Of a stretch of DNA of 60,049 nt, positions 1 to 13,515 are shown piece after piece (positions within the stretch are counted from its first letter, which is position 1; the number at the start of each line of letters is the position of its first letter). The translations under genes were made by a program, and so were the position numbers. Location: assembly GCA_024811115.1 (NCBI GenBank), contig JAKOGH010000254.1:1-60049 (forward strand), written 5' to 3'. The DNA comes from Terana coerulea. Its lineage: Eukaryota > Basidiomycota > Agaricomycetes > Polyporales > Phanerochaetaceae. The notes under the pieces were generated by a model. It had not been told where the DNA came from and did not search any database. It was given only the letters and a program-made list of their open reading frames with translations.

Positions 1-1087
1 GAGCCAGAACTTTCCACTGAAGTTGGATCGGTGGTTCTCTTGGGTGCTGTTCTGCTCGAGGTTGCTAGATCTGGTCTGGATGTTCTCCTTTGTACACCGC
101 CTCAACACCATTGTAACGATTTGGGCACAGTTATTGATCACACCCTCTTGTAGGTCCGTGTCTCATTGTGTGTTGGATTGCTGCTCGGTCGTAGCAAGTG
201 GAATCGTCAAGCGGGTAAACTGCCTGCCTAGGGCTGTATCTTATAACAGGTTGGCAACAAGTAGAGTGCCGATGAACCTCTTTGCACACAGTGAGGAACT
301 CAAGAGTTCACCACACCAACGTCCTGCTCAATAGCAGCACGGCAAGGGGAAGGATGGCAACAGGAGGTGAGCAGAGTTTCAGTGGCGCTGTATCTCTGGA
401 CCGTTGTGGTGCCTGTGCTTCAGAGGGTTCAATCGGACCAGTGCAGTTGGGAGATCTCAACCCAGTGTCACAGAGATGAGTTCGACACGTAACCAGCACA
501 AGCAGATCGGAGTAGATGAGGAATAGATAATAAAACAAGTACGAGGAGGGCGACAAAGGCCAACTCCCAGTAGACCTCACAGAACAGGCAGGCAGGTGCC
601 AATACTTGTGCCCAATGATCAAGTTAGCATTGCTACAACTTACAGTACATAGAATACATACCTTTTCCCCAATGATCAAGAGGTTGAGATGAAGGACAAG
701 GCCAAAGAGTCCAGAGTGCTAAGTGTCCGAGAACATGGGAAGAATCAGAGCCGCATTTGGGCGCTAAGCGCCGGGATCATCGGAATGAAGTCCAGAGGCT
801 CTGGGGCTGCTACCAGGCCGTGTATCTGTGCTAAACAAATGCGAGAAAATGAAAAATAATACTACATATGCATGTCCGTCTGCGACAAAATATATGTAGC
901 CTCTTTCAGCACACTGAGTATGTCTGAATTGGTCAACTGGCCATGCACAAGCACAGGTAGCATCTAGTATGCCACTAAGTAATACTACTATTCCTACATC
1001 TGCACTATAACCTGTACAAGTATTGCGGATTACACCTTTCATTGTCCAATGCTGATTGCTTGCATTGTCATTGATAAGCCTCATCGC
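1..1087. other. Intergenic, no gene recognised
   Basis: I see no coding sequence with recognisable motifs here. The open frames are short, on both strands, and lack clear splice-linked partners. The right edge is the 3' flank of the minus-strand BCAS3-like gene. The left edge may hold the end of a gene outside the window, but nothing supports this. Confidence 0.5.
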
Positions 1088-4000
1088 TCAGCGACGGCGC
1101 ACAGTTCGGCGAACAGGCTGGACCAACTCCTCATCCATGAAGCCCGCCGTAATGTCATCAAATTGGTCCAGCTCCTCTACTGCTTCCTTGTCTTCCGGAC
1201 CCCAGCCCTGCCAGGCACGGTCTCCGTCCTCCTCAGCAGGAAGTGGCTCCATACCGGTGGAAGGAGTGGACAGTATCTCACCTTCCCTTGAGGTGGCCCT
1301 GGACATCGCGTCATCGACGCCGTCGACACTCCCTCTTCCCAAAGGAAGAAAGTCTTCATCCTCCTCGTCGAATTCCAGCGGCACGGCGTCCGAATGGTTG
1401 TCGCGCTTGGGAACGAGGCGAGGCGATCGCACCTTGCCTATCTCCCTGCGAAGGCGCCCTAGACTTTCGGACATACCGTCGCTGATACCTGCAGCGACAT
1501 TGCGAATGGGGATGGACGACCGATAGGCTCGCGAGCCCGGGCCATTCGGGGTACATGGGTAGCATTGGCGGAGATGGGTTGAGCTGACGCATGTCAACCG
1601 ACAGCGCGGAGGCTATGGGCTCATCGAAAGATGACGCAAAGCCAGACTGGGACGGTAAAGACGAGCCAGAAACAAAGGATTCGCTCATTCCAGAGCCACT
1701 CGCGTTGACCTCGATCTGCCTGCGAACGTCGACCTTCGTTGTCGGTACATCGAAGTTATGGCTACGCAGTAACCCGTGGTAGTCTTCACTGAGCAAGTGA
1801 AACGAGAATTGGTAAGACAGGTAGACCAAACGGGGCACGATATGCGTCGACCGTGAGCACGCCGAAAGTTCAGCCTGAGATAGCCAGCTAATGCAACCTA
1901 GTAAGCATGATATTATACCAAGATAAAGGGGACCACCGACTCTGCTTTAGCAACCCGTGTATTGCGCAGCTTTGATTGGCCCGTACGGAGAGGACGTCGA
2001 ATCTCCTTCCACTCCGCTGTTCGTCGCAGCACCCAGGTTGCCACCACATTCTGCTGCCCGGTCAACTCTGTAGAACGCGCCATCATTCTTGACAGTCCTG
2101 ACGGCATGCGTGAGATGTCTTGCGGTACAGATGTACTCAGACGGCTGAGGGACGTCATGCCAGGAAGCGAGATGCTTGTACCGCCGGGAAGAACGACTGG
2201 GCCGACAAGCGAGGGCACTCGGTTCCTGGGCTGTTTCGACAGTGTCACCCGCCGAAGTGACAGACTACCATCTCTTGCATCAAACAACAGGGTATCTTGA
2301 TGGCTGCTGGTACTAGCAGGTCGCGCGTGAGAAATAAATCGTCAAGGTTAACGCAAAATATACTAACTCAGAAGCTAAAGATGACGGCAGTGGCATTGAT
2401 TGGGGCACGAACGTGAAAGACAGTGGGACGGAGATGTGCTCGGACGACTGAGCTCTCGGGACCCGTAGGCGGATGAATGGGTCAAGCTCGGTGGACAATG
2501 GCTGCTGCATCAGTAATGGTGAGTAATGGTAACACTCCCGCACATAAAAAGCAAAGAAAATATACTCACCACGTCACGGACATTCACCACCTTACCGTGC
2601 AGATGGCTACTCTCATCAGTCGGTCCGCCGTAGGGATTCGTCGCAAATACGTGAACGGTTCCTTTATCAGTTGCGACAGCGACCCATCGACCGTCGTGAG
2701 CCCAAGTCAGGCTCTCAACAACGGCGTTGGTACGACCACGACGAAGGTTATAGATATGCCAAGGAGGATTGAGATTCGTCTCGGTTTTCGTAGCCAGTCG
2801 CCAGGCGCCCGGTAACGGACGAAGTTGGTAGACCTTCACAGTTTGCCCGCCTTGCAAAGCTACCAGAAGCGACGTGCCGTCCGGAGAAAACTGGAGCATG
2901 CTAATCGGTTGCTCTCTTCCGACTGTGAACTCCGCAACACGGGCGGGAGGAACGGGAGAGACTGATTGTCGCAAAGACCGTAAGTCGACGACTGTGATGT
3001 GGCGATTGCTGTCCTGCGGCTCCTGCTGAGCAACGGACGACGGATCCATCATAGAGACGTCGGGCGGGACATCAGCGGCAGACTGAGTATCGCGTGAATG
3101 GTCTCCTCCACTGGCGGCAGGAGCGCTCCGTGAGAAAAATTTGCCAGGAAGGGGCATGGGCGGCGTGGTCTCCGCGGTGTACTTCCGTTCGGCGGCGGTA
3201 GCTGCTGCAGAGACACCGGCACGAGCGGCGGTAAAGGCCATACTCCCAAGGACTTTCATACCGCTGAGGACGCTGCCGCCTATCTTCCCAGCGGCGGCGC
3301 CCAGTTCGGCCTGAGTAAGAGGAAACTTGAGAATGTTATCATCTACCCCAGACTGCGAGGCAGACCGAGGCATTCTGGAGGGAGCTTCCCGGGGCGAGTC
3401 GAGTCTAGGGGGCTGAGAAGCGTATGCGAGGAGTCGATTAGATAATGTGAATATTGGATGGGGTATCGCCTTAGATGAGGATGAGTGGGGGTCGCGATTG
3501 GCTTTGTCTAGATTCGTTAATGATACAGGGTTACTTGCTTCCGGTGTGTTCGATGTTGATGGCTGAGCGAAAGTGAGAAGTGAAGATGACGGAATAGTGT
3601 ACAAAGAGTCAAAAGTTCTGGATGAATGAATATGAAGCCCGGCAGGTTGAGTGGTACTCTAACAAGACACGTGAATAGACTTTACAAGATAAGATGTATC
3701 TAAACTTACAAGCACAATAAATTCGCGCGACGCCGCGAACGACACTAAGGACGGCTTACGCACGACCTTGACGACGGTGTGTTCCCTCAGAGAGTAGATC
3801 TTGAACTCCGTCATGTCATGTTTCGCAGAGCTGAAAAAAAATCAGTCAGTATCCTTTGGTATGAAGATAAGGAGTCGCCCACATAAGACCAATCAAAGGT
3901 CGTTGGGCGTAGAGAGGGTCCTCAAAAGTTGGAGGTGGTGGATCAGGCAACACTGCAGCCATCTTCACGTCTGTCCATTCCGGGCCAGAGAGGTTGAGTA

Positions 4001-5303
4001 TTTCTGACACAGATCCGAGGTTTGAGCAATCCCAAACTTGAAAGCCGGTGCGATAACCAGCTATAAGCACCCTACCAGCGGTATTATTATGAGCGGCCTA
4101 TAGGAGGTAAACGCTAGGGAAACGTACCGAGACAATCCGTTATTCTCTACTGTGTCCCATCGAGACCATACAAGTTCTTCTCCAGAGCTGGCACCGGGAT
4201 ATCGCGTCGTTGACGTGGGTTCAATCGTCTCGGACAATACTTCTTCATCCAAACTGAACACCGCCCCCTCAGAGTCGTCGACCCGGTGGTCTTGCCACGT
4301 CGGCCTATTATCCGTACTCACGTCGCTTCCTCTACGCTTGGTCGCCTCCCCACCATAATCAGAGCCACGGTGAGCAGACGAGGACGAGGGCGCTCGCGAC
4401 GGCGTCAGGAAGCTACCGAAGGACAGCGGGCGAGATACGCGGGGAGGCGTTGGCACAGCGGAGGGAATCGGTATTGACGACGGGACGTAGTCACGGATTG
4501 TGCGAGAGAACGATTCCAGTGCCGAAGGCTCCCTAGGATGAGATCGCGTTAGCAGTGTTGCTGCGGCATATGAAACGCGGGATAGCAGGACGGCACACGC
4601 GTGTAGAAGGTTGTGTTCCATGCATACTGGTTGTACAATGCATGAACGCGCGTTCGACGCGAACGCGACTGCGTCTGGCAACTCATAGCCACTTTCGCGT
4701 GGATTTATAGCCTTCCCTAGAGCGCAATTTCCCCCTGCGCTAGACATGCAGAGTCCGAACAGGCAGAAGTGAAGTCACATTCAGGACGATTAAAGACGTC
4801 GCCAGGCTGTAGTGTGCTTTGTGCATCCGGAGAGGCGAGCCCAAGTAATGATATAAAAGCCAACAAAAGGCTTACCTTGCAAGCACAGGCGAGCGCACAT
4901 GCCCACGCTCCGTAGGGTCCGGGTCATCCTCGACATCTACCAAAACTTCTTCCAGAGGGAGGGGAAGTGCTGGGTAGTTTCGCCGTGCTTGATTCTTGAC
5001 GGCCACAGGGGGTCCTCTAATGGTGGTATCGATAGGTGCAAACGGCTCGCCCTCGATCATCGCCAACTCCTCCCTAAACCCAGACGGCTCTAGAGGGGTA
5101 CTTTCTGAGATGATTTCCTGTGCTACGGGGGGTCCAGTGTCGAACTGAGGAAACTCCGTGACAATGGGTGGCATGGGCTCAGGTGCGGAGGACGCCGCGG
5201 AGGTTGATGGTGAATCGTCGAGAAGTGAGTTACTGTACATGATTGTGTGGGCTTCATTGCGCTGTTTCTTGGAGATACCATTGCGCTTGTTCTTGACGGG
5301 CAT
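1088..5303 (-). CDS. BCAS3-like WD40-repeat protein
   Basis: Multi-exon gene read from an ATG at 5303 to a stop at 1088. An N-terminal low-complexity exon (5303-4872) leads into an exon rich in Ser/Pro (4745-4140). WD40 blades follow: one at 4085-3880 contains GYRTGFQVWDCSNL, and a long exon at 3620-2560 contains QPISMLQFSPDGTSLLVAL and a blade reading TWAHDGRWVAVATDKGTVHVF. This order matches the BCAS3/PROPPIN-like beta-propeller family, whose members act in phosphoinositide-linked autophagy and cytoskeletal functions; the role in this organism is inferred. The C-terminal exon (about 1840-1088) is acidic and ends with an Arg-rich tail. A reading-frame break lies at the run of four G at 1548-1551: the upstream frame ends near PMLPMYPEW and the conserved-looking continuation SRAYRSSIPIRN is one base out. 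This looks like a homopolymer error. Confidence 0.85.
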
Positions 5304-8300
5304 TAAAATGGGCGTAGGTGGAACTGGTAGATAGCTGAAAGCAGACGGACAAGCTCGTGGCCGAGTACCGTGGTCGGAGAGTCTTGAAAGTTAATGCAAG
5401 ACGCGACGGAGGTGGTTGAAAGCAAGAGGGAAAATAATATGAGAGAAGCAGAGTACGATGGTAGAGTCAGTAGCGATGGGCCGTCGTGGTCGCAGGAGGT
5501 GGTGACGGCTGAAGGAGGCCCAAGCCGCCCATTCCGAGTCATAACCCGGCCTCTGGCTCATTTCCCCAAAGTTGCCTATTTCGGCTACTTACGCTGATCC
5601 GCTCCACAGGAACGTTCGTACCGGACCCCTTCTACTTATGGTATTCTGCCATCGTTTCCTCGAGTTATACCCTCTCGTCGAGCTGCAGCTGCAGCGCAGT
5701 GCACGTTTGGCCGTGTCGGCTAACGCATTCCGCTTTGTGCACACAAGCTGTAGCACTGCCATAAGTACTATTACAATAATCACAAATCAGTATTGCCGCC
5801 ACTGGCACCGTGAAGGCAGGGGTCTGCACGGCATGTATCCTGGAATACGCGGTTTCCAGCTTTTACGACCATTATGAGTACGCTAGGGATATTCCATGGA
5901 GCATTGATAGCCTCACTTATGAAACGTTTGCGTGATGCCTTTGACGTTGCCCTTAGGCGAAGCTGCAAGCATCCTTCAAAAGGCAGAGGGAATATATTAT
6001 ACTCGGACTAGTGACCTAGCGGTCAGTGCAGCATACGCTACTGGGCAGAGTGAAATGCAAAGCGCTCCGACATGATGTAGACTGCGTTACGAGTGCCCAT
6101 GACGCATTTAGCGATGAACCGCCGTAAGCATACGAACTCCTGGTTGCAGTCTGTGCTTCTTGGCCGCTGTGGATAAGAATAGCCAGAATCTGGGGCTTAG
6201 AGCGGATGTGCGGAGGGTTACAGCGATCCCCTTTTTCTGCTCGCGCCGATGCTGGACCGAACTTGGAAAGTGATTCGTAGCCACGCTTGAGCGGTTTCAC
6301 GCGTACCGTGTGTTCTGAGACGACTGTGTTCAGGAATGGTCGCAGCACCGCCGAGAGCCGGTGCAGCCAATCATGACTGCTGAGCGAGGGTGAGTATCTC
6401 CCAATAAAACGTATAGTCCGTAAGCCGACGTACTCATTCAGCTTGCCGTTCAACGTTCTAACCGCACTTCCGCGACCCTCCAACCAGCACCTCCAATTGA
6501 CCACCAGACGGGGTCGCATTAGTTCGGGGCCCCCATGACAATATCTTGGAAGATATTAATCGACATGCAGAAAACACCACGTTGCCTCAGGACTCGGAGA
6601 CCGCCATTCTTGAGGGGAGGAAGGTTTCATCCAATTATAAGCAGATAAAGCGTGAGCCAATAGTCTGTTCACTAGGCCCCAAGGACGGTAATATTTACAA
6701 GTAGCGGATGAGTTATCATCGCGGCTGGCTTTTTTTCATGCGCGAGAGAGGAAACATACCGTCCTCTCGGTCAACTTGTCGACTACAACGTTCCCTGGTG
6801 ACCTCGTTCGTTGACACGTACTGGTTTACGGGACCTGGGTCCTGGCGTACAAAGGGGTGTCTCGGACCCAACGATGTTGAGCCTGACGCAGGGAATTGAC
6901 CGCTTCGCTCCGCCTACCACAAGAAAACCATTTGAGCTCAAAACGCTTTCAAAGAACAAGACGTCGTACCTTGCCGGCCATGCAATACTTAGGAATGCAT
7001 TTATTAGTTGTCGCAAGACATTGCGGCAGGTGGTGGTAGAGACATGGCCATGTTCTGTGGCCTGAAAGTAGAGCGAAGCAACCCGACCCGGAGATACCCA
7101 AGGCACCGTCAGATGACATACAGTAGGTGTGCTGCAAGCGGTCTATACCGTTCTCCTCGGGGTGAATCAATACAGAAAGCAGAGGCCGTGTGAGTAAATC
7201 ATACCGCGAGACATCTGTGGTGCAACGAGGACGATATGAGCGAGACGATAGCGGCGGGGTGCCCAGGTAAGAAGCTTACCGCGGGGTTACTCTGATCATT
7301 GGACGCACGTTATTCCTGTGCTGCAATCATGCACCCACATGGTCAGTTGGACGGAGGGCAAGGGGTCCAGCGACCGATCAGGACCTGTTCCCTGAACAGA
7401 GCCTGCGAATGCTGGTGGGATACGTCGGGACCCCTCGTTGACAGCGGGAGAGCGCTCCGTCTTCGAAGGTGCGGTGGCCAGCGCCTCGTCGCGCGGGTCT
7501 GGCAGCCAGCCAACCTCGAGGTATGCGCAGCCAACCTGTCCGAGGACCAATTCGGCACCTTGAGGGTCAGCGCACGCAACGCCCGAGGAAGTCTGTGCGA
7601 CGTACCGGAATGAAACGAGAAGAGCGACGGGGAGCCTAGCCGCTTACGACAGTGGACGCTTCTCCGTAGGACGAGGGAGGGTAACGTGAGGGGGCAGACC
7701 AGTGCACTAGCGGTGCGGCTGGCGCGTGCCCGCCCTGTTCTCAACCTTGAATACTCGGCGGGCCGCTGGAGTCTCCGGCGAGGTCCGAGCTTGAAGCCAA
7801 AGGCAGCCGTGCGGCGGCATAAGTAGCGGTGCGACCGCGGCGGGTTGAAGGGCACTAGTGGCGAGTGGCAAGTGGCATGCTGGAGGCCGCTACGGGTGGT
7901 GCCAGACGGAAGCGATGGTGAGGGCAGGTGCAGTCGGACGAACTACGGCTCGAAGCCCAGTATATTACAGTCGCCCTATCGTACAGCGTAGACAGACCAT
8001 TGCAGCCCATGCCGCATCCGAGGTAGCTAACGACGGTCGTGATTGTCAGGACCAGTGCCTGCAGGAGGACTCGCTCGGGGGAATGGGGACCTGGCCGGAC
8101 ATGTCGCTTCGGCGCGGACGCTGGACACACAAGAGTACGGGGCGCCAGAGCTGGCGGTACCGGGGTGGAGATGTATGGCGCCAGCATCGTGAAGATGTGC
8201 TGGATCAGCCATCATGGAAGGGGGACCCATAGAGTTGCTGGTGATTGACGAGAGTCGGGTGGGCTCTGCAGCGCCGTAGATGGCAAGGGGGACACATGAC

Positions 8301-10595
8301 GCTGTGGCCGCCTCACCTCGTTGGAACGGCGTTGCTGATGGGCGGCCGCGGCGAGTCCGACGGGAGCTGGATGGAGATGAGCAGACTCCCAAGCCAGTTG
8401 GTCAGCGGGCGTGCCCAGTGGGAAGGCGCGCGGAAGCAGACGTCGTGGCGACAACGGGCATTGTCCCGCGGCGGCCGCCTCGCTCCTCCGCGCTATCTCA
8501 TCGATATCGCTTGCGGCACGCCTGTCCAAGGGTCCGCCGCTGTGCAACGGCGGCCCGCCCGCCTGCCTGCCCGAGCGCGGGGGATGACACGTCCGCCCGA
8601 GGCCCACGGCCGTCGGCGGGCGACCGGATCGCAGCCCCGGGTGCCTGCTGGGCGACGCCGCGCGCGGGGTGGCGGGCCTCGAGGGCGGCGCCGGGCGCAT
8701 CGTGGGCGGCGGTGGACCGCGAGGGCTCAGCGGCGTGCGGGTGAGGCCGAGCAGGGGCGGATGGCAGGGCCCTGAAACTTGACCGCGTTTAGGCAAGTGC
8801 TGGTCGGCGTCCGTCTCACGTCGGCTGTGCGCACGAATGGCCGGCAGACCGCCGAAGTTGGGAGGTACGTAAGGCGCGAGTAACGGCTGCGCTGCGGCGC
8901 AAGCGGGGCGGATTTTCCATTAGAAGACACGTGGGCGGGATACCGGGGCTGGGCTCGGGCAAAACGGATGTCGCGCCACCTCCGACTGCCGTTTTCGTCA
9001 ACAAATCGGACCAACACAATGCGCGCGCGCCCGCGCATCAGGGGCCGGCGCGCGCGTAACAGGTATGGACGGTCAGGCAGGCCCCGGGACCCCGAAACGG
9101 CGGCGCGCCTGTGGCGGGCTTGATATGAGCGAGCGATGCCGGCTTCAACGTCTGGATGGCCAACACCGACCAGTGCCTAGACTGAGCTTTGTGCCTACGA
9201 GGTGGGAGTTCGAGTCCAGGAGGGGTTTGTGTGTCCACCGCACAGCCATTACGGTCGTGAGAAGAGAAGTTCATCTTCTGCGGCAGGGTGTGGTAGCTGT
9301 ATTCCAAGCAATAGTCATCGAATACGCCACAACGCTGCTCTACATTCATGGGAATATGTGAGAAGGTAGCTGAGTAGACTTCATGTCGGCAGCAACCTGC
9401 GTGGGCGGGTTCCGAAGAGACCGCCAATCGAGGTGAAGAACAGCGATGAGGCCGACTTCTACGATGATGCCGTCCCACTCCTATGCGAGCCTGGAGGCAC
9501 AAGCAAGTCCCGCCGCATCCGGCGGGTGGAAGAGCTGGGAAAGCCACTGGATCAGCAGGTGATGTTCCGCGCCAGAGAGGGTTCACGGACCTGGTGTCGC
9601 CTGCGTTGCATAAAGTCCGGACGATACGGAGCGTCCAGGCGGAATGACGACGTATAAGCTCGGGGGCCTAGCTGACGTATCTTGCCAGCATAAACGAAGC
9701 AGAGCGGGCGCACATGCGGCAAGCTAACATAGTACTGGAGCGAAACATAAGTCTCGACAGCGGCGTGGCAACTGGGCACGTACTGCAGTTCTGCACCCTG
9801 GAATGAATACGAGCTTGCATGTCAACGCTGCTGGGTGGATTAATGCAGGCTCGCCCGCCGAAGGGTCGAGGAGAACGGCATGAGCTTGAACGTGATAGAC
9901 GTCTGGGTAGCTGACCGAAGGGAGCCGCAATCGCGTGTATCAGACGCGAGTGGAAGTATTCCATGGATTGTCGTCGAGGCTCGGAGAATAACGAAGGCGC
10001 GCCGCATGCGCACCGTCCAGCCTGAGAATCGGGCGGTGTAGTCGCTGCGCTGCGCTCGAGCACGACATCGCGGCGGCTGTGTGTTCTCGAGCAGAACAAG
10101 TCGACCAGCGCGGGCCGCGCAGATGGCCAGGAGTGACGGTTCGAAACACAGGCGGTTGGGACACAAGGCCGCCGGCGTCGGCGGGGCAGTGTACGGGGGC
10201 TGATAGCGGGAGCGCACACGGGAAGAGCGCTGTCGGGTGCCGAAGCGAATCCCGGGATCGCGTGCGCACGCCAGAGTCGGTGTCAGGGGTACGGCCGTCG
10301 CGGCGAGCGGGGCGTCAGCGGGCGCTCTGGGGTCTTGGGCGGAAATCTGACAGGAAAAGGAGCGCGACGACGTCCCGGATTCCCGCTTTTGGAAGGAGAC
10401 TTCTTTCCCCGGGCCTTGATATGACCAGCCTTCAAAATGCCCGCCCCCTGCCCGCCCCTCCCCCTCTCGCCCCCCACTTCCCGCCACTGCGCCCGACAGC
10501 GACCACCGCGACCCCTGCGCGTCGCGCCCTCTGCAGACGACGTTCACGACAGCGACGAATAATTCTCTACGACGTCCCCCAACCCTTACTATACC
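5304..10595. other. 5.3 kb stretch without recognisable genes
   Basis: Lies between the divergent starts of the BCAS3-like gene and the zinc-finger gene. Open frames such as 6519-6016 (minus, 167 codons) and those at 8212-8796 show no motif, no splice-linked continuation and no family resemblance. The part at 8.2-9.1 kb is strongly GC-rich, so long open frames on several strands are expected by chance. The last 150 bp (about 10435-10590) is pyrimidine-rich, as fungal 5' untranslated regions often are, and probably serves the plus-strand zinc-finger gene. Confidence 0.5.
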
Positions 10596-13022
10596 ATGTC
10601 GGTCTCGCCACAGCCGCAGGCCATGTCCCGCTCGCCACAAATGCTTCCGGTGGGCAGCCCACTGTTGTCACACGCTACGGTGGCTCGCAACGACTCGCCC
10701 GCCCAGCTCGCGTCACTGCTCAGTAACAGCCTGACGGAGCAGGATAACCTAAGATCGCAGCTCGAGGCAGCAACGCGTAGAGCAGAGAAGGCCGAACGTC
10801 TAGTCCAGCAGAAGCCGCCCCCACAGGACTCGCGCCACCAATTTCGCCGGACGACCATCCTCGAGACGACGTCGACCGTGTCAAACAACTCGAGGCTCAG
10901 CTCATCGAGGTCTTGCGGGAACGGGATGAGCTTGCTGCTCGTCTCAACTCCGTGATTGAGCGGTGGCATGCTTGCGAAGTTCATCTCCTCGATGCGTCGT
11001 CAGCAGCCACGGATGCTCGCCTCGCGTTCAGCGAGATTATCTCCCACCGAGGTGGTGAGCTCGTTCAATTACCGCCCAATGGTTCCCTGGCGTACCCGAC
11101 AGACCGCGCCGCACGCCAAGCATTATCTGTACGCACCATTCCGCATATCTTGCGTAGCAGTGCTTAATTTTCTGCCCCAGCAGCTGGCGTCCGCAGCTAC
11201 CCTGCCGTCTTCCACATCCAGGGTACGCCCACGTTCGGGTAGCCTTGATGGGTCGTACTCAAGCCTCACTGGACCTGGCGGACCGCCACCCGCGAAACGG
11301 CTTCGTGGTGACCGCGAACACGACCCTCGGGTTTACGCACAATCGGTAAGCATGTCTGCTTTTATGTGCTGTCGCCTGCAGAACGCTTAGCAGTCCTTTG
11401 TTAACTAGCCTCACGGCCAGATTGACCAGACAAATGGTGGCTCGCTATACATGCAGGGACAGCCCCACCCCAACTATCGTCAGCGTTCTCGTGGCGAACG
11501 GGACGGCGAGCCTGACATTCGGTACACGGACCCAATGGGCCAGAGCTCGCGCCACCCACATCGTGGTCGCCGAGAGCACCGTCCGACGTCTCGCTCGAGG
11601 TCTCGCTCTCGTAGCCGTGCCAGCTCAGCGAGTCTCGACGACATGCTTATTGAGGCAACTACCGGCGATGACCGCCTCGATGCCAACGGCAATCCTCTAC
11701 CGCCGCAGGCTCGGCCAGCGGGCCAGCACCTCTCACCTCACGCCCACATACCTTCCAGGCGTCCCCGTTCGTTGTCGGGTGAGCGCGAGTACCTCGTCGT
11801 GCCCCAACCGCACACACGCTCTCGTATGTACCTTTACCCTATGGTCATTTGACATTTCATAGATGTATCTTTAGGTGTACCTCAAGGTCCTGGCGTACCC
11901 GGCGGACCAATGACCGGGCACCACACTATCCAAACACATATATTTGCGCCACCTGTCACTGGAGCGCCGGTCAAGAAAAGTAAGTGATGAACTCGCGCAG
12001 TCTCGAACGGTCTGCTTATGTGAATGGCCCAGCTTCTACTGCCGGTCAGATCCCGGGCGCGTCGACTATCGCTGGAGGTGGATTCCCTCCCACAAATCAG
12101 CATGGTCAGCGGATTTGCCGTCAGTGTGGCCAACCCGGTCGCTACAAGGACGGCAAATGCGTCGAAAAGTGGGGGCCGGGACCCGAAGGACCTGGTACTG
12201 TCTGCGACAGGTACGTACCACATCGATAGTGCATGACTCTTTCCTCATAAGAGCTGTAGATGCCGGAAGAAAATGAAACGAGTTGAGCGTCGTGGGACGC
12301 TGGACAGCCAACAAATGGCAGCCAACCATGGTCCACCCGCTGTTCATCCCTCCGCTGTCGCAAAGCAGCACCCTCCTACCAACGGCCACCACAGCATGCA
12401 ACACATCTCGCCTCATACTCCCGAACGTAGTGTACATAGATCCGACACGATGCCCTCCCATCACATGTCCTCTCGCGGGGCGTATGCGCCCAGCGCAACT
12501 CAGATCATACCTAGTGGATCTCATGTGTACCAGGAACGACACGAATCGAGGACGCGGCCAGCATCGCCGCAGGTAGAGTCGTCCCAGCGATCCACCGCTC
12601 GCACACCGCCAACACCACCTGAGATCGCGTCACTCCCCGGGAACGGCGACGGCGATGACTCTGCGTACGAAGAGCGCGTCGTTCCACGAAGCAAGAGGGG
12701 TTCACGCGTGGCGAGCCCAGAGCAAACACCTTCCGGCCCGTCGTCGAAGAGATCGAGTCCGACAGCTGCTGCGCAGCCGACAACTAGCAGCTCACCGCGG
12801 TCCCCAGAAGCTTCTGCTCCGGTCGCTTCGAAGTCCAAGTCCACTCCGATGGAGGTCGATCAAGACGCGGACGCTGACGCTGACGCCGAAGCTGAGGACA
12901 TCGACGCTGAGGCGGAGATTGAGGCCGAAGTGGATGCCGATGCGGATGGTGACGCGGACGCCGAGTTACTTGAGGCTGTTGACGCCGCGGAAGCTGCCAA
13001 CGGAAGTGGCGGCGAGGAGTAG
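10596..13022 (+). CDS. GATA-like zinc-finger protein with acidic tail
   Basis: Starts at ATG 10596 after a pyrimidine-rich leader. The N-terminal part contains a heptad-like, probably coiled-coil region (EQDNLRSQLEAATRRAEKAE, then VKQLEAQLIEVLRERDELAA). Next come low-complexity and Ser/Arg-repeat segments near 11590-11640. A Cys4 finger is built across an intron at about 12100-12265: CRQC, a 25-residue loop rich in Gly/Pro, then CDRC followed by RKKMKRVERR. The Cys pairs and basic tail recall GATA fingers, but the loop is longer than the usual 17-20 residues. The C-terminus (12860-13020) is a run of Asp/Ala/Glu repeats. Introns are visible at about 11130-11187, 11346-11418, 11824-11874, 11979-12030 and 12211-12259. 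One base appears missing in the C run near 10812-10816. A nuclear transcriptional role is inferred. Confidence 0.8.
12863..12995 (+). repeat. Asp/Ala-coding tandem repeat
   Basis: Degenerate GAC-GCT/GCG repeats encode alternating Asp and Ala with some Glu, giving a highly acidic tail on the zinc-finger protein. Imperfect codon use shows it is not a recent pure microsatellite. Confidence 0.85.
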
Positions 13023-13515
13023 TTGGAGAACCAGCCCTGGTATGTTGTCTCGCAGTCAAGGCGAACCTCACGGGCACATCATCCGTTAAGCGTTAAAGTT
13101 ATCCTATGCTGTGCTATAGACTTTGCTTGTGTGTTACCTCTTGTCATTGTGTTATTATCTGTACCACTACGAGTGCTCTGCGGTGTACGTTTTAATATTC
13201 AGTGCTGTGAGGTCATGTCTAATTGAAATGGAATTGCTTTGTTTTCCTGTGTTTCGTGCAAATAGTGCGACATGCACCTCGCTAGCGAGTGAAGTGTTAT
13301 ATATGAAATTCACGGGAGTGAGAATACGCATAGTAAAGTACAGCTTGTTTCTTTCACTGCTACCGCCTCCGCATCGCCATGGAGTCAGGTTGAACTGACC
13401 ACCGCGGACAGCGATGGCTACTAATTCAAGCACCTCATTCTGACATTGGTAGCTCAGAGCTCGTCGTGGTGAGATTCCTTCTTCCCGCTATCACTCTGTC
13501 GGAGAGCTGATAAGT
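13023..13515. other. Convergent intergenic region
   Basis: The 3' ends of the plus-strand zinc-finger gene and the minus-strand GH92 gene meet here. The sequence is relatively T-rich, as expected for 3' untranslated regions, and no further gene is seen. Confidence 0.6.

Noticed and set aside
4727..4747. Apparent indel in the BCAS3-like gene at a C5 run
   Set aside because: A normal intron ending GTCTAG just upstream restores the frame, so no error is needed.
6016..6519. 167-codon minus-strand open frame
   Set aside because: No recognisable motif, no splice-linked neighbours and no family-like composition.
8212..8796. 194-codon minus-strand frame, Pro/Arg-rich
   Set aside because: Overlaps comparable open frames on the other strand in GC-rich sequence; likely a composition artefact.
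9195..9225. B-box-like GAGTTCGAGTCC suggesting a tRNA
   Set aside because: No pairing T stem, acceptor stem or A box could be built around it.
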